DNA of 64,000 nt from contig NC_003282.8 of NCBI RefSeq assembly GCF_000002985.6, positions 7,626,001-7,690,000 on the forward strand, given 5' to 3'. Of the stretch, positions 1 through 9,792 are shown piece by piece. The notes under the pieces are model-generated. The model was not told where the DNA came from, did not search any database, and saw nothing but the letters and a program-made list of their open reading frames with translations. How positions within the stretch are numbered: the stretch's first letter is position 1; the number at the start of each line of letters is the position of its first letter. The stretch is from Caenorhabditis elegans (lineage: Eukaryota > Nematoda > Chromadorea > Rhabditida > Rhabditidae). The position numbers and the translations under genes were made by a program.

Positions 1-394
1 GAGAGTGCGGAGGGAAATGGAATCATCCACTCAAAAATCAAGGTTGGCTTGTGTCAAGGTGTGAGGTATGAATCAACCCCTAATTTTCTTTATTCCGGGA
101 GCTGCCAAGCCCTGTACGATGTTGGTTTAATGAGACCCAAGTGCGGTTGACAGCTCACGGGTAATTTGGAAAGGATCCGTTGCCACGGCTTTCTTCAATG
201 CATCCAAATCCAATTTATGGGGTCTCATGATCCTCGAGAGAAAAGTCGTCCTTGTCGAAGCGGTGGAACCAATTGTGTATGATATTATAGTGATGATCAT
301 GTGTATGATAAACATTCTCAAGGAGACTTTCTAAATCCTTCATCGTGGTATGAAAGAGGAAGAAGTACAGCAATCCATGTCGGATGTGGATGGC
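1..394 (-). pseudogene. Decayed mariner-family transposase fragment (N-terminal part)
   Basis: Reading the minus strand from about 394 to 1, three broken segments give the N-terminal helix-turn-helix region of a mariner transposase: first HIRHGLLYFFLF, later IIHNWFHRFDKDDFSLED, then PHKLDLDALKKAVATDPFQ and ITRELSTALGSH, and after a stop near 125 a further recognisable stretch (KKIRG, then FIPHTLTQANLDF). Mariner transposases have the same order: HIRHxLLxEF, QRWFxRFRSGDFSLED, KLDxxxLKxxVExDPxQTTRELA, then WVPHELT. Stops and frame changes interrupt it, and the catalytic DDD part lies outside the window or is lost. It sits antisense in an intron of cla-1. I could not define terminal inverted repeats. 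Family assignment is by remembered consensus, not a search. Confidence 0.75.
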
Positions 395-593
395 ACTATT
401 TACATACATCGTTGGCTAACTAAACTCAGGTCAGAGGGAAGGGACTGGGGTGTTTTTTAAAATGAAGTTCCTTTACTCGTTGTTATACCCTAGCAACATA
501 GGAACACCAAAGTGCAACTGCGGCGAGCTGTGGAGAAGCAAACCCAGTCACAAAGACTTCCGGTTCAACCTAATATTTGTTTTATTCTTTCAG

Positions 594-2005
594 GCGACGA
601 GGTCGTTGAATGGAACGGTATTCTCCTTCGAGGAAAGACATTTGAAGAGGTGGAACGAATTGTGAACAAGAGTCATGGGGAAATTGAAATGGTTATTCGA
701 ACGTGAGGAATAAGACATTTTTAATTTTTCCTATAAATTTGAAAATTTCAGTTACAAGAATCCATCATCTGGAGTGTATGATACACTTCCATTGAACCGT
801 AATACTATGAGAGATGACTTGTCACCTGATCGTGTTCCACCAGTTCCAATGCATCGTATTAATGGAATTAATAACAATAGTGTACTCCATCATCACACTC
901 TTTCCGATTCTTCATGTCATGGCCACATTCAAGTTTCTCTTGGTTACGATGGAAATTCTCGTCTTGTCGCCAAAATCATTCGAGCAAGAGGATTGAAATC
1001 TCGTGATCAATCTCGAAGTGCTCCTAATCCATTTGTTAAAGTGTATCTTCTTCCTGGAAGAAAGTAAGATTTAATTTATTATCTTGCCACAAAAAAGTGT
1101 ATTTTCCAGAGTATCTCATAAACGAAGAACTCGCTTTGTTGACTCCTCTTGTGCTCCTGAATGGAATCAAGTACTTGAATATCAAGTAGCTCCACATACC
1201 CTTAATACAATGTTCCTTGAATTTACTGTATGTGATTATCAACGAGATGTTGATGATCTTCCGTTGGGAAATGTTCAAATTCCACTTGCTGGTAAGCTTT
1301 TTTTTAGTTTCAAATACTCCGGATTTACTAAAATGTTTGATTTTCAGATAAGTCTGCAATCAACACTGGTCCTCGATGGTACCCACTTCAAGGATCCTAC
1401 GATCAACCGATTCCTCAGCATTACATGAATGGAACCTCGTTATCTCAAATTCCATCAATCGCCGCAGCTTCCAAGCATTCTGCAGCCGTACACAACCATC
1501 ATAATCATAATTATTCTGAAGTTCCTCCATCAATTCTTTATCCGAAAGGAGGTGTCGGCACACGTCATCCAGACAAACCAGTCCGACATGCAACATTCAA
1601 CTATAATCCAGGTAAGGTCATTTTGGTAGGATTACATGATGTTCAAGGTTGCTTTTGAAATAACTTTTTCATACCAAAAACAACTTTGTCAATACAAAAA
1701 AAAAATCTTAAGAAGTTCGACAAATTGAACGTCAATGTTTTTGTTTTTTCGTTGCAAAATTTAAAGACTTGTTAGGTTTTTAGGGTTTACAAAAGTTTCA
1801 GTCAAAATTTTGACAAAAATGCCAAATTTTCAAAAAGTTGGCATTTTTTGACACAATTTAGAGCTTTTCCGCGAGTACAAAAAATTAGAACAAAACTTAA
1901 ATTTTAATTTTTGTGCTGAACTGGAAAACTTGTCTTTTTTTTAAATATCTAAATCATTTAAATTTTTCAGTGTCACTGGACATCGGCTACCCTGCAATAA
2001 ACTGA
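594..2005 (+). CDS. cla-1: Clarinet (CLA-1) C-terminus: end of PDZ domain plus C2 domain; 5' part outside window
   Basis: Five exons are visible: 594-702, 752-1063, 1110-1291, 1348-1611 and 1971-2005, with good splice sites and phases that close at a TGA. The first encodes the second half of a PDZ domain (GDEVVEWNG, then TFEEVERIVNKSHGEIEMVI), as in RIM/Piccolo. After a linker comes a C2 domain (HGHIQVSLGYDG, ARGLKSRD, NPFVKVYLLPGRK, PEWNQVLEY, LEFTVCDYQ), followed by a His/Asn-rich tail ending in SLDIGYPAIN. Clarinet is the nematode active-zone scaffold with PDZ and C2 modules related to Piccolo and RIM, acting in synaptic vesicle clustering. The symbol rests on this architecture and on the neighbouring plp-1 and arf-1.1, which I recall from the same cosmid. 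RIM (unc-10) lies elsewhere. The bulk of the gene is upstream of base 1. Confidence 0.85.
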
Positions 2006-2334
2006 AAACTGCTCATAATGCTCAAAAATCTTTCTCAAAAGTTGACCAAAAAGCTCAAAAACTCAAACTTCTTTCATGCCATATTTACGTGTCATCCGGT
2101 TATTGCAATACTTATGTTTTAGGGTAGTAGGTCCGTTGTTTTAATTTTATAGGATCATTTGTTATTTTATTTCATATTTTATATTTTAACTTATTTAATT
2201 GTATATGTTGAAATTTATATAAAAAATTAAAAACTGAAGTGTACAAGATGCAAATAATTTATATACAAACACAAATCAAAGTTGGCAGTTATTTTTTGAA
2301 AATCAGATCACGGAGGAGACCAAGAAATGAAAAA
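2006..2334. other. Short convergent intergenic region
   Basis: The 3' ends of cla-1 (+) and the small Gly/Pro gene (-) face each other here. The sequence is AT-rich. I see no further gene. Confidence 0.6.
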
Positions 2335-2869
2335 TTATTGGAGGTTGTTGTACCATGTACCCCTGAAATTATTATGATTATTTTTCTAGTTCCAAAGTTT
2401 TTGTGGTACAAAAATGAATATTAATCGTGAAAAGTGCACTTACAAACCATATGGACTGCTTGACATGCTTGTAAATCTGTTGTATGGAGAATATGGGAAT
2501 GGGCCACCTCCACCCATCATTGGGCCTCCATATGGACCATCAAATCCATGGCCTGGTGGAGAATATCTGAAATTAGAAAGAATTGTTCACAATTATAATT
2601 GAAAAGTAGTTAACTTTGATGAAAAATGCTTAACAAAAATTTTTTGAAGTTTTAGATAAATCCACTTTGACAATTAACATAATTTTATATCCTTCCGTTT
2701 TCAGTTTTTTTTTAAAGAATCGTTACCAAGTTGCAATTCAGCACAATGAAATGATCAATAATACATACCTTGGTCTTCCCCAGAATCCCATTGGCTGTGG
2801 AATAGGTGCTGGTGCATTTCCAACACCATCGTATGGAGCATCTCCTGTTATTGATTTCAGCTCAGCCAT
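2335..2869 (-). CDS. Small Gly/Pro/Tyr-rich protein, 83 or 75 residues, unknown function
   Basis: This gene is too short for a simple ORF scan. Exon 1 (2869-2769) starts MAELKSITGDAPYDG and ends at a GTATGT donor. Exon 2 begins at 2566 after a perfect TTTCTAATTTCAG acceptor and encodes a Gly/Pro-rich stretch (PPGHGFDGPYGGPMMGGGG, then PFPYSPYNRF). Two ends are possible. Reading through gives a stop at 2440 (75 aa). Alternatively the GTAAGT donor at 2443 joins an exon at 2362-2335, after TAATTTCAG, ending GTWYNNLQ (83 aa, phases close). There is no signal peptide or membrane segment, and the composition suggests a disordered protein. It converges tail to tail on cla-1. I do not recognise a family. 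Confidence 0.7.
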
Positions 2870-4770
2870 ACCTCCTTCTTTTTGACATTGAATTATCATA
2901 ACTCCAACTTAAACATTCACTTTCTTACATCAAACAAAAAGAAAATTTTACCTGACAAAACGACGAATAAAGTTTGAACGTATTGCATTTTTATTTGAGA
3001 ATAAGAAGAAGAAGAACGGAAGTGTTACTAGTACTCTTATGTTGTGTCCAGTTTGTACTTTCTTTTATATATAACTAGGTCTTAAGTGGTTACAGTACTC
3101 GGCCCGCCCCATTTATTTGAATGTCAACGTCTCGCGTCGATTTCAGGTGGTTTTTCTGCATGTGAGTCACGCTTTTGATATTTTTTGTTGATTTGAAAAA
3201 TTGGAAGAGAAGGGTCAAAACGTCGAGGTCAAACGTAGGGTCACATGGACAAAGCAGCTAGTCATCCGTAAAACTAGAATGGTTGAAAATATTTATAGTC
3301 ACTGATTTATTTTAGCTTAAAAATAGTAGACAATCACTCTCTGAAGGTTAAATTTAGCACCAATGAACGGTATTAAAACTAAAGGAAGGAAGTTTTCAAT
3401 GCTTCCAAATGCTTCAACGCTTCCAAGTTCATGGAAATTTCACTTATAAAGAGTTGTTTTATTTATACAAAAAAGTTCAAAAAAAAAATTCAAGTATGAT
3501 TGTGCCTATATTTTTATGATTTAGACGGGACGTCCCAGTGTATTCCAAGAGCGCCCCTCTCTCTCCTCTTCACTTGCCCTCATCGGGTCTTTCCAGTAGT
3601 GCTGCCAGTATTATACAGTAGTACATTATTACCGTACAGTATAGTACAGTATTGTCGTGACGTTATCAATGCTAAATATTGCAATATTTTTCTTTCTTTT
3701 TTATTTTAAAAGTTTACAATTTCCCAATTCTCAGATGCATTTTCCGGGCAAACATGGGTAAGGCATGTAAGTCGTGCCCCTTACACAAAAAATTTAGAAA
3801 GCTGCAAAAATATTTAACACTGAAAAGCACATTTATGAGTTTTGTGTATTGAAAATTTTAGAAAAATTAAGTTGGATATGCAATAGGATGTAGAGGAAAA
3901 TTAAGTGAATGTTGGTTTCAAAAAATAATCGTTCAAAATATTCATAAGCGCATATTTCCTAATACATTTTCTTCTTTTATTGTCCATTTGTGTCCAAACT
4001 TTTCGCTGAACTGGTCACTTTACACTATTCTTGCCGCTTGACCACCACTTGAAGGTCAAATCTATAAAATAAAACATAGTTCTGAAATCTTCTTTTTCAA
4101 GTTGAACCAATTTATTTCAGATGATTTTTGTGTAACTATTCGTCATCATTCTTTCTTGTGGTCATTTTGCAGTTAGTATGCAAATCGAAATGAAATGAAA
4201 GTGAAAATGTTTACTGGCTACCAGACAGAGACCGAGAGAAAAAATGTAAGAAAAGTACGGGAATGGGGAACCTGAATTTGACGAATTCTATCCACAAATA
4301 ATATAATAGAATTCTACAAAATTTCAGAAGAAACTAGAATGGATGTATTTAGTCTTGTGAAATGGAAAATCGCAGAATATTAATACATATAGATTGTTTC
4401 TTCAAAATCGCTCTAGATAATATAAGCATGTAATACTCAAATAACCACTTTCCAATAAAAAAAAACGATGTAATATTCTCAAATCCAAAGCCTAACTATA
4501 AGAATAAAATTACAGTTGATTTTTACATCGAAAGATTTATAATGAATTTGCAAACAAAGGCCGAACTTAGACGGATGCACGGCTACAGAACGTTTTTCTT
4601 ATCTTCACAATATATTTGCAAATAAATAGATAATTTTTCTCCACTTCACCTCACTCAGAAAGAAAAAAGATATTTCAACACTAAGTTTTCAAAATAATTT
4701 TATTTATAAATTCACATAAACCAAACGAATTTATATTTTAATAACTTGTAGAAAATTGATGCACCGAATA
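2870..4770. other. Intergenic region, AT-rich, with short TACAGTA-type repeats
   Basis: Nearly 1.9 kb without a supportable gene. Around 3595-3660 there is a run of TACAGTA/GTACAGTATAG-like words of the kind scattered through nematode DNA. A similar run lies near 17940-17990. The part next to 2870 should hold the promoter of the small minus-strand gene, and the part next to 4771 the 3' end of the EGF-like receptor gene. No exon pair with matching phases was found. Confidence 0.5.
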
Positions 4771-6528
4771 TTACATTCCAACAGTTGTCATGCCAGATGC
4801 CCTTTTTGTTGTACCAACTGTTTTTGAACTTTTTGAAGCTTTTGTTGTCGTTTTCGCTGTGGTAGTAGTAGTTCTAGTTGTGCTGTAAATAAACAAAGTG
4901 TGAATTGAACTAAAACAATTAGCACATACGTTTTTGGAGGGATTTCCATCGTAGTTCCAACTGTTGTAACTCCGATTTGTTCATCTTTTTCTTCGTCTTC
5001 CCCTCGTTGCAGGAAATCCGTAATTGTTTTTCTTACTCGTTCATACTTCTTATCATCCACTGCATCAGCTTCAGTATAGATACAACCTCCAAGTTTCCCG
5101 ACAAATGGGTACAAATCATAGAGTGTGAAATCGATACGATCCGAGTGTCCAACAACTTGTGATATTTCCATCAATTTTTCTCTGAAAACAATTTCAAATA
5201 ACAACTCAAAATTTAAAATATTTACTAAATCTAAACATACTGTTTCCTGTCATCCTGGTAAATACAAGTTATGCAAAAGAATATGATGAACAAGCCGATA
5301 ACGAAGCTGGCTAGCACAAATGGAAAAAGATTAAGGTACCAATTACCCCATTTTGGACCTGGAAAAAGAAGAGGATCAAGGTTAAACTTGATCGTAGTAT
5401 GTGTCAAAGACACGCCAAACTTGTGCTCAAGCTTTGCTAACTTCTAAAACAAGTTAATATTTTTGGTCAAACTCGGTCTAGAACTGTCACAAAAAATGAA
5501 TCACGCGTTTACACAATTGAATTCCATTAACAACTGAAACTTTGTAAGTTAACTTACCGTCACAATGAATTCCACCGTATTGTCTGAAACAGAGACATTC
5601 CACTCTTCCCCATTCAACCATACACTTTCCATAAGCACACGGATTATGCAAGTTGTATGCTGTTGTATCCGGTGGACTACGAAAAATGCAATCTTGAATT
5701 TGAACTCGATGTCTACTGATCATTGTGATATTTCCTGGCCGTTCGATGACACACTCAAATACTGTGTTGTTGAAATTTCGGGACACGTTTTTGATTTGTA
5801 GGAGGTTATTCATATAATCATAATTTGCTCTAAAATTATATTATTTAAAAAAACATAAAACTCAGCGCTGCATACTTGTCGTCTTGATCTAATGTCTCTT
5901 CACCTTTCGAATCTGGGTATCTGATCTTCCAATACATTTTTTGGCCCTAAATTTTCAATCTTAAATCAAAAATGTTTTAAAATGCTTACTTCTCCAGAAT
6001 TTATATCTTCTAGTTTTGATTTGGAATCACATGATATGGAGGTTGGCCAACCAAGTGCCCAGTATTCTTGAGTATCTCTCACAATCAACGTATTAGGTTC
6101 CAGAGCTGAATTCTTATTGATTTTATGAGTGAAAATTATAAATTTAGAAATTGTGATATCGTACATAACTTCACAAGATTTTGGCATGCCTTCTTGAAGG
6201 CGCACGGATTTATTTAGATGGGTCACAGCGCGCAAAAATTACAAAAGAATACTATCATACACTTTTGCGCGCCGAGACCAATCTGAATCAATCCGTGCGC
6301 CTTTAAGAAGTCATGCCAAAATCTTGTGGAATTACAATACAGCAATTTCAGTTTTCTGAAACGTCATTCTAAACAGTCATTCAGATTATTCACGACAAAA
6401 TGTACATTCCTGGTCCACGAAATGGCAATTTTACCTATTTTCTCCGGTGAATCAATCGAAAAGCAGTTGACAAGATTTGCGTAAATAAATAATTGCAAGT
6501 GAATTGTGAATTTCCTTGTTAGCTTCAT
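4771..6528 (-). CDS. Single-pass membrane protein with Cys-paired ectodomain and EGF-like module, 344 aa
   Basis: Seven exons: 6528-6435, 6105-5990, 5946-5876, 5829-5558, 5358-5241, 5181-4930 and 4882-4771. Their lengths sum to 345 codons. Residues 1-22 form a signal peptide-like start (MKLTRKFTIHLQLFIYANL). The ectodomain has spaced cysteines (SISCDS, FECVIE, QDCIFR), plausibly one Ig-like or beta-sandwich fold, then an EGF-like module (NPCAYGKCMVEWGRVECLC, then FRQYGGIHCDG). A transmembrane helix follows (LFPFVLASFVIGLFIIFFC). The cytoplasmic tail is about 120 residues, acidic, and ends in a Thr/Lys-rich stretch (TTTRTTTTTAKTTTK). There is an N-glycosylation site (NVS) in the ectodomain. 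Intron 1 holds the palindromic repeat at 6148-6350. No kinase or other known tail domain is seen. A receptor or adhesion role is inferred only from topology. Confidence 0.85.
6148..6350. repeat. Palindromic repeat, copy 1
   Basis: An imperfect inverted repeat of about 200 bp. The left arm reads outward-in as CACAAGATTTTGGCATGCC, then CACGGATTTATTTAGATGGG and CGCGCAAAA. The right arm is TTTTGCGCGCCGAGACC, then CCGTGCGCC and TCATGCCAAAATCTTGTGG. It sits in intron 1 of the EGF-like receptor gene, so the open frame it creates there is an artefact. The same arms recur at 25811-26127. Confidence 0.85.
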
Positions 6529-7429
6529 TTCAATTGCACCGATAAATAGAGAAATAAATTAAATTGATCGGATTTTTGACGATTATGCATTTTGATGAAA
6601 AAAATATGTTACACGTTTCATGTTCCCACGTTTCAGAAGGTTATTTATTTATTAAACGTATATTTTGAATAATAGTGTTCAAATTTCTGAATTTTGCCGC
6701 GTATTTGTTTCCGTGTGAAATTGCGTCTCGGTGTTTGCACACTTTCGTAAGCAATCAAATTTTCTTGTGAGTTTTTAGCTTTTTTTCCTTTCTAAATCTT
6801 GTTTTTATCGTTTTATATAATGTATTTTCAATGAAAATTGAACTTAACATAATGAAAAATACTGTTGAACCAATTTATATTTATTCCTGCCATCATGTCT
6901 TCTTGTCAAGGTCACAAGATTTGATTCTTCAGTGACTTCTTCATCCTAATTTTTGATCTCTTTCCTGCTGTCACCGGGAATGATTTCTAATTATTTTGTC
7001 AATTCTATTTTAAAAAGAGCCATTTATAACTTCCGAAAGCAGTGAAAGTGATGCATATATTTCAGTGGGTAGCGACCCACACTCTCGGTGTCCCCTCGCT
7101 CTCGCTCAATATCGATTTTGCCTTGATTTATGCGAACCAGAAGCGCTCTTATTTCTTACCAGCTGTTGTGTTCGCAAACGTGTACGAGTGGCCTTGTCCA
7201 GTGGATAATTTTATCTTGAGAATGTTTCGTCAGATGATGCAAATATGTTTTAGAATGTTAAGTAACGTTTTTTATGGCTACACTTTATCTAATATGTAAT
7301 TTTCTTTTTGTTCTCAATGGAATTATTATTATTTTAATTCAAATATTTTTTATTTGCAGACCAGTTGGTTCAAGGGGTGTCTTTTGTCACCATAGTCGTT
7401 TGTTCGAAAGGAAATTGTCTGGGTAAAGG
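6529..7429. promoter_or_regulatory. Divergent promoter region and plp-1 5' leader
   Basis: This 0.9 kb lies between two divergently transcribed genes. A TTTGCAG acceptor at 7355-7361 precedes about 68 nt of leader before the plp-1 ATG, so plp-1 either has an upstream non-coding exon or is trans-spliced there. The peptide readable at 7042-7281 has no matching splice partners and is not counted as a gene. Confidence 0.45.
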
Positions 7430-8431
7430 ATGTCGGACGGAAGTGTTGAAAGGGGAACCAAGCGTGCCGAGGATTCTCTGGCTACTCACCAGCTCACTGT
7501 TCAATACAAGCGATACTACATCGATGTCAATGAGAACACTCGTGGACGTTACATCAAGATTGCTGAGGTTGCTTCGAAACTAACTTCCCGTACTAATATT
7601 AGCATTTTTCAGTTGGGTACAAATTACAAGAGCCGTATTATTCTAAGCATCGTCGCTGCCAAGGCAATCGTGAGTGAGATTTCGAAGATGCTTGCCCTCA
7701 TTGATGAACCATCAACTGGTGAACACGCTGTAAGTTGCAATTATTTAAAGAAGTGGCGTAACAATTTATACACGCTCTAGGCAAAAATGTTCTTTCTGAT
7801 TTTTTTCAATTGAAAAGCTGATGAACTTTTTAGTGAAAACAAAAGTGGATTTCTAAATTGAATATACCTGCTTCAATGCCCATAATTTTATTGATATTTA
7901 ATATAAAAATTAAAAAAAAATATATTAAAAACTTTTTTAATGCAATATTAAATTTCAGCCAAAGGAAAGCTCTCTCATCAAATCAGAGACTCTCAATGTC
8001 GACGGGAGAAAATTCTACGTCGATCTGAAGGAAAATGTTCGTGGTCGCTTTTTGCGCATTGCTCAGATGCCGATGAACCCACGTCAAACTCGCCAACAAA
8101 TCGCCATTCCATCCGATGGAATCGCCGAAATTCATAAGGTGCTAACCGAATATTTGGCCAAGTTCGGAGAGGGACACGAACAGGAGAACACCAACACTCC
8201 AAAAATCACTGCTGAAAACAAATCGTTCCTTTTCCATTCCGGAAAGAACGATCGTGGAGAGTTTGTTCGCATCTCGGAAGTAATAATTTTGTGTCAAATA
8301 GAAGTTTATTCTAATTTTATATTCAGATCAAACTCAACAGCGGCTATCGTAACGCAATCACCGTTCCAATGTCCGCACTCGTCGATTTCCGCAAAGAGTT
8401 GGATAACATCATCGCCAACCAAGGAAAGTAG
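7430..8431 (+). CDS. plp-1: Pur-alpha-like single-stranded nucleic-acid binding protein PLP-1, 226 aa
   Basis: Four exons: 7430-7567, 7613-7729, 7959-8279 and 8327-8431, giving 227 codons with stop. Three PUR repeats are visible: YKRYYIDVNENTRGRYIKIAE, NVDGRKFYVDLKENVRGRFL, and SFLFHSGKNDRGEFVRISE. Each has the Pur signature of a beta-strand followed by RGRF/Y and (L/I)RI(A/S)E. The length is shorter than mammalian Pur-alpha because the Gly-rich and Gln-rich flanks are missing. Pur proteins bind purine-rich ssDNA and RNA; in worm PLP-1 acts in the nucleus on transcription. The first intron uses a weak donor (GAG then GTTGCT). A polyadenylation signal AATAAA follows at 8637-8642. arf-1.1 lies 480 bp downstream on the same strand, so co-transcription is possible but not shown. 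Confidence 0.95.
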
Positions 8432-8912
8432 TGATCTACAAGTTTTCTCTGCAAAAAAAACAATCGTAATTGCATAACATCTATCGAACTCGAGAGTCTC
8501 CCAAAAAATCCCTCCAAATCTTTACTGCATTTGCATGTAAAGATTTTACCTATTTTTCTAAACTGCTGTGTTCCTGTATTTTCACTCTACCTGTTTCGTT
8601 TATTTATTTATTTAAGCATCAAGTTTATTGAACTCTAATAAATTCTCGGGAAATTCGTGTCTTAATTATTCTTGCCAGGGAAAGTTACGTTTCCTTATCG
8701 AACACCTGTTGCGAAACCAGAAAAGGGCGGGTCTGACTAAGTGAACAAATATTTCGTAATAACTTTCTTCCAACAGAAATTAAAACACGCAAAAAACGGC
8801 CAACTCACTAGCTGGAACGTGGAGCCATGGAGATGGATAAAATAACTCTGATTGTCGACATAGCTTCAAGAATATCGTATTCTGCATTTTCAAAAAGTCT
8901 TTTTCGTTCAAA
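8432..8912. other. plp-1 3' UTR and arf-1.1 upstream region
   Basis: It holds the plp-1 3' UTR with AATAAA at 8637-8642, then about 270 bp to the arf-1.1 ATG. No extra gene is seen. Confidence 0.6.
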
Positions 8913-9649
8913 ATGGGCTTATTCTTCTCTAAAATTTCTTCCTTCATGTTTCCAAATATCGAATGTCGTACATTGATGCTCGGTTTAGATGGAGCCGGGA
9001 AAACGACTATTCTCTATAAGCTGAAGCTTAATGAGACAGTCAATACAATTCCAACCATTGGTTTGTTCACTTTTTAAATGTGGTCATACTTGAGTATTTG
9101 TTTGAAGGATTCAACGTGGAGACTGTTACCTTCCAAAAAATCACTCTCACTGTTTGGGATGTTGGAGGTCAGAAGAAAATTCGTGCTCTCTGGAAATACT
9201 ACTTTCCAAATACCACAGTAATTATCAAGAGGAATTATACAACGAAAATTGTTTAATTTCAGACATTAGTGTTTGTGGTGGACAGTTCGGATATTGAGCG
9301 GATTCCCGAGGCAAAGGAGGAATTGTTCAGTTTGCTGGCCGAGCCAGAGCTTGCGGATTCTCATTTGCTTGTCTTTGCAAACAAGCAGGATATGCCGAAT
9401 GCAAGATCACCAGCCGAGCTGACTCAGCTGCTTGATTTGGGTTCACTCAAGAATAGAGAGGTATATAGTTGTATTGTTTTGTAGACCTTATAATCTATAG
9501 GATATATATACCTAAAAGGAATGCCAAAATCTTGTGACATTATGATAATACAATTGGCTTTTCAGTGGTTCATCTGTGGTACAAACGCTCACTCTGGACA
9601 AGGTCTCTACGAAGGTCTGATGTGGGTCAAGAAGCAGATGAAGACATAA
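8913..9649 (+). CDS. arf-1.1: ADP-ribosylation-factor-like GTPase ARF-1.1, 179 aa
   Basis: Four exons: 8913-9060, 9108-9217, 9263-9460 and 9566-9649. The N-terminus is MGLFFSKI, with Gly2 suited to myristoylation. GTPase motifs are intact: GLDGAGKT (P-loop), IPTIGFNVETV (switch I), [17 protein letters not shown] (switch II) and NKQD. The last nucleotide-binding loop reads [11 protein letters not shown], where ARF1-type proteins usually have CATSGDGL or similar. At 179 residues it matches the ARF family. ARFs recruit coat proteins to Golgi and endosome membranes. Compared with canonical ARF1 it is divergent in the N-terminal helix and the DLGSLKNRE segment. The acceptor before exon 2 is TTTGAAG, not TTTCAG. 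A solo copy of the palindromic repeat end sits in the last intron. AATAAA is at 9689-9694. Confidence 0.93.
9516..9558. repeat. Solo terminus of the palindromic repeat family
   Basis: ATGCCAAAATCTTGTGACAT followed by an AATACAATT run matches the outer end of the palindrome at 6148-6350 (CATGCCAAAATCTTGTGG, then TTACAATAC). No second arm is seen. It lies in intron 3 of arf-1.1. Confidence 0.55.
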
Positions 9650-9792
9650 GGATTGCTAAATGATTTCATTTCTTTTCATAAGAAATTGAATAAAATATTG
9701 AAAAGTGTTATTCATAACTGAATTCTTGTGGAAGTTTGAATTAAGGAAAAGATAATTAGAGTTAAATAATTAATCACAGGTTGAAAAAACAA

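Noticed and set aside
5966..6235. Extended minus-strand frame through the palindrome in the EGF-like receptor gene
   Set aside because: The extension is translated repeat DNA. A TTCAG acceptor at 6106-6108 and a signal-peptide exon at 6528-6435 give a closed-phase model without it.
7042..7299. 85-residue plus-strand frame upstream of plp-1
   Set aside because: No partner exon and no domain. It lies in the plp-1 5' region, where a TTTGCAG acceptor points to leader sequence instead.
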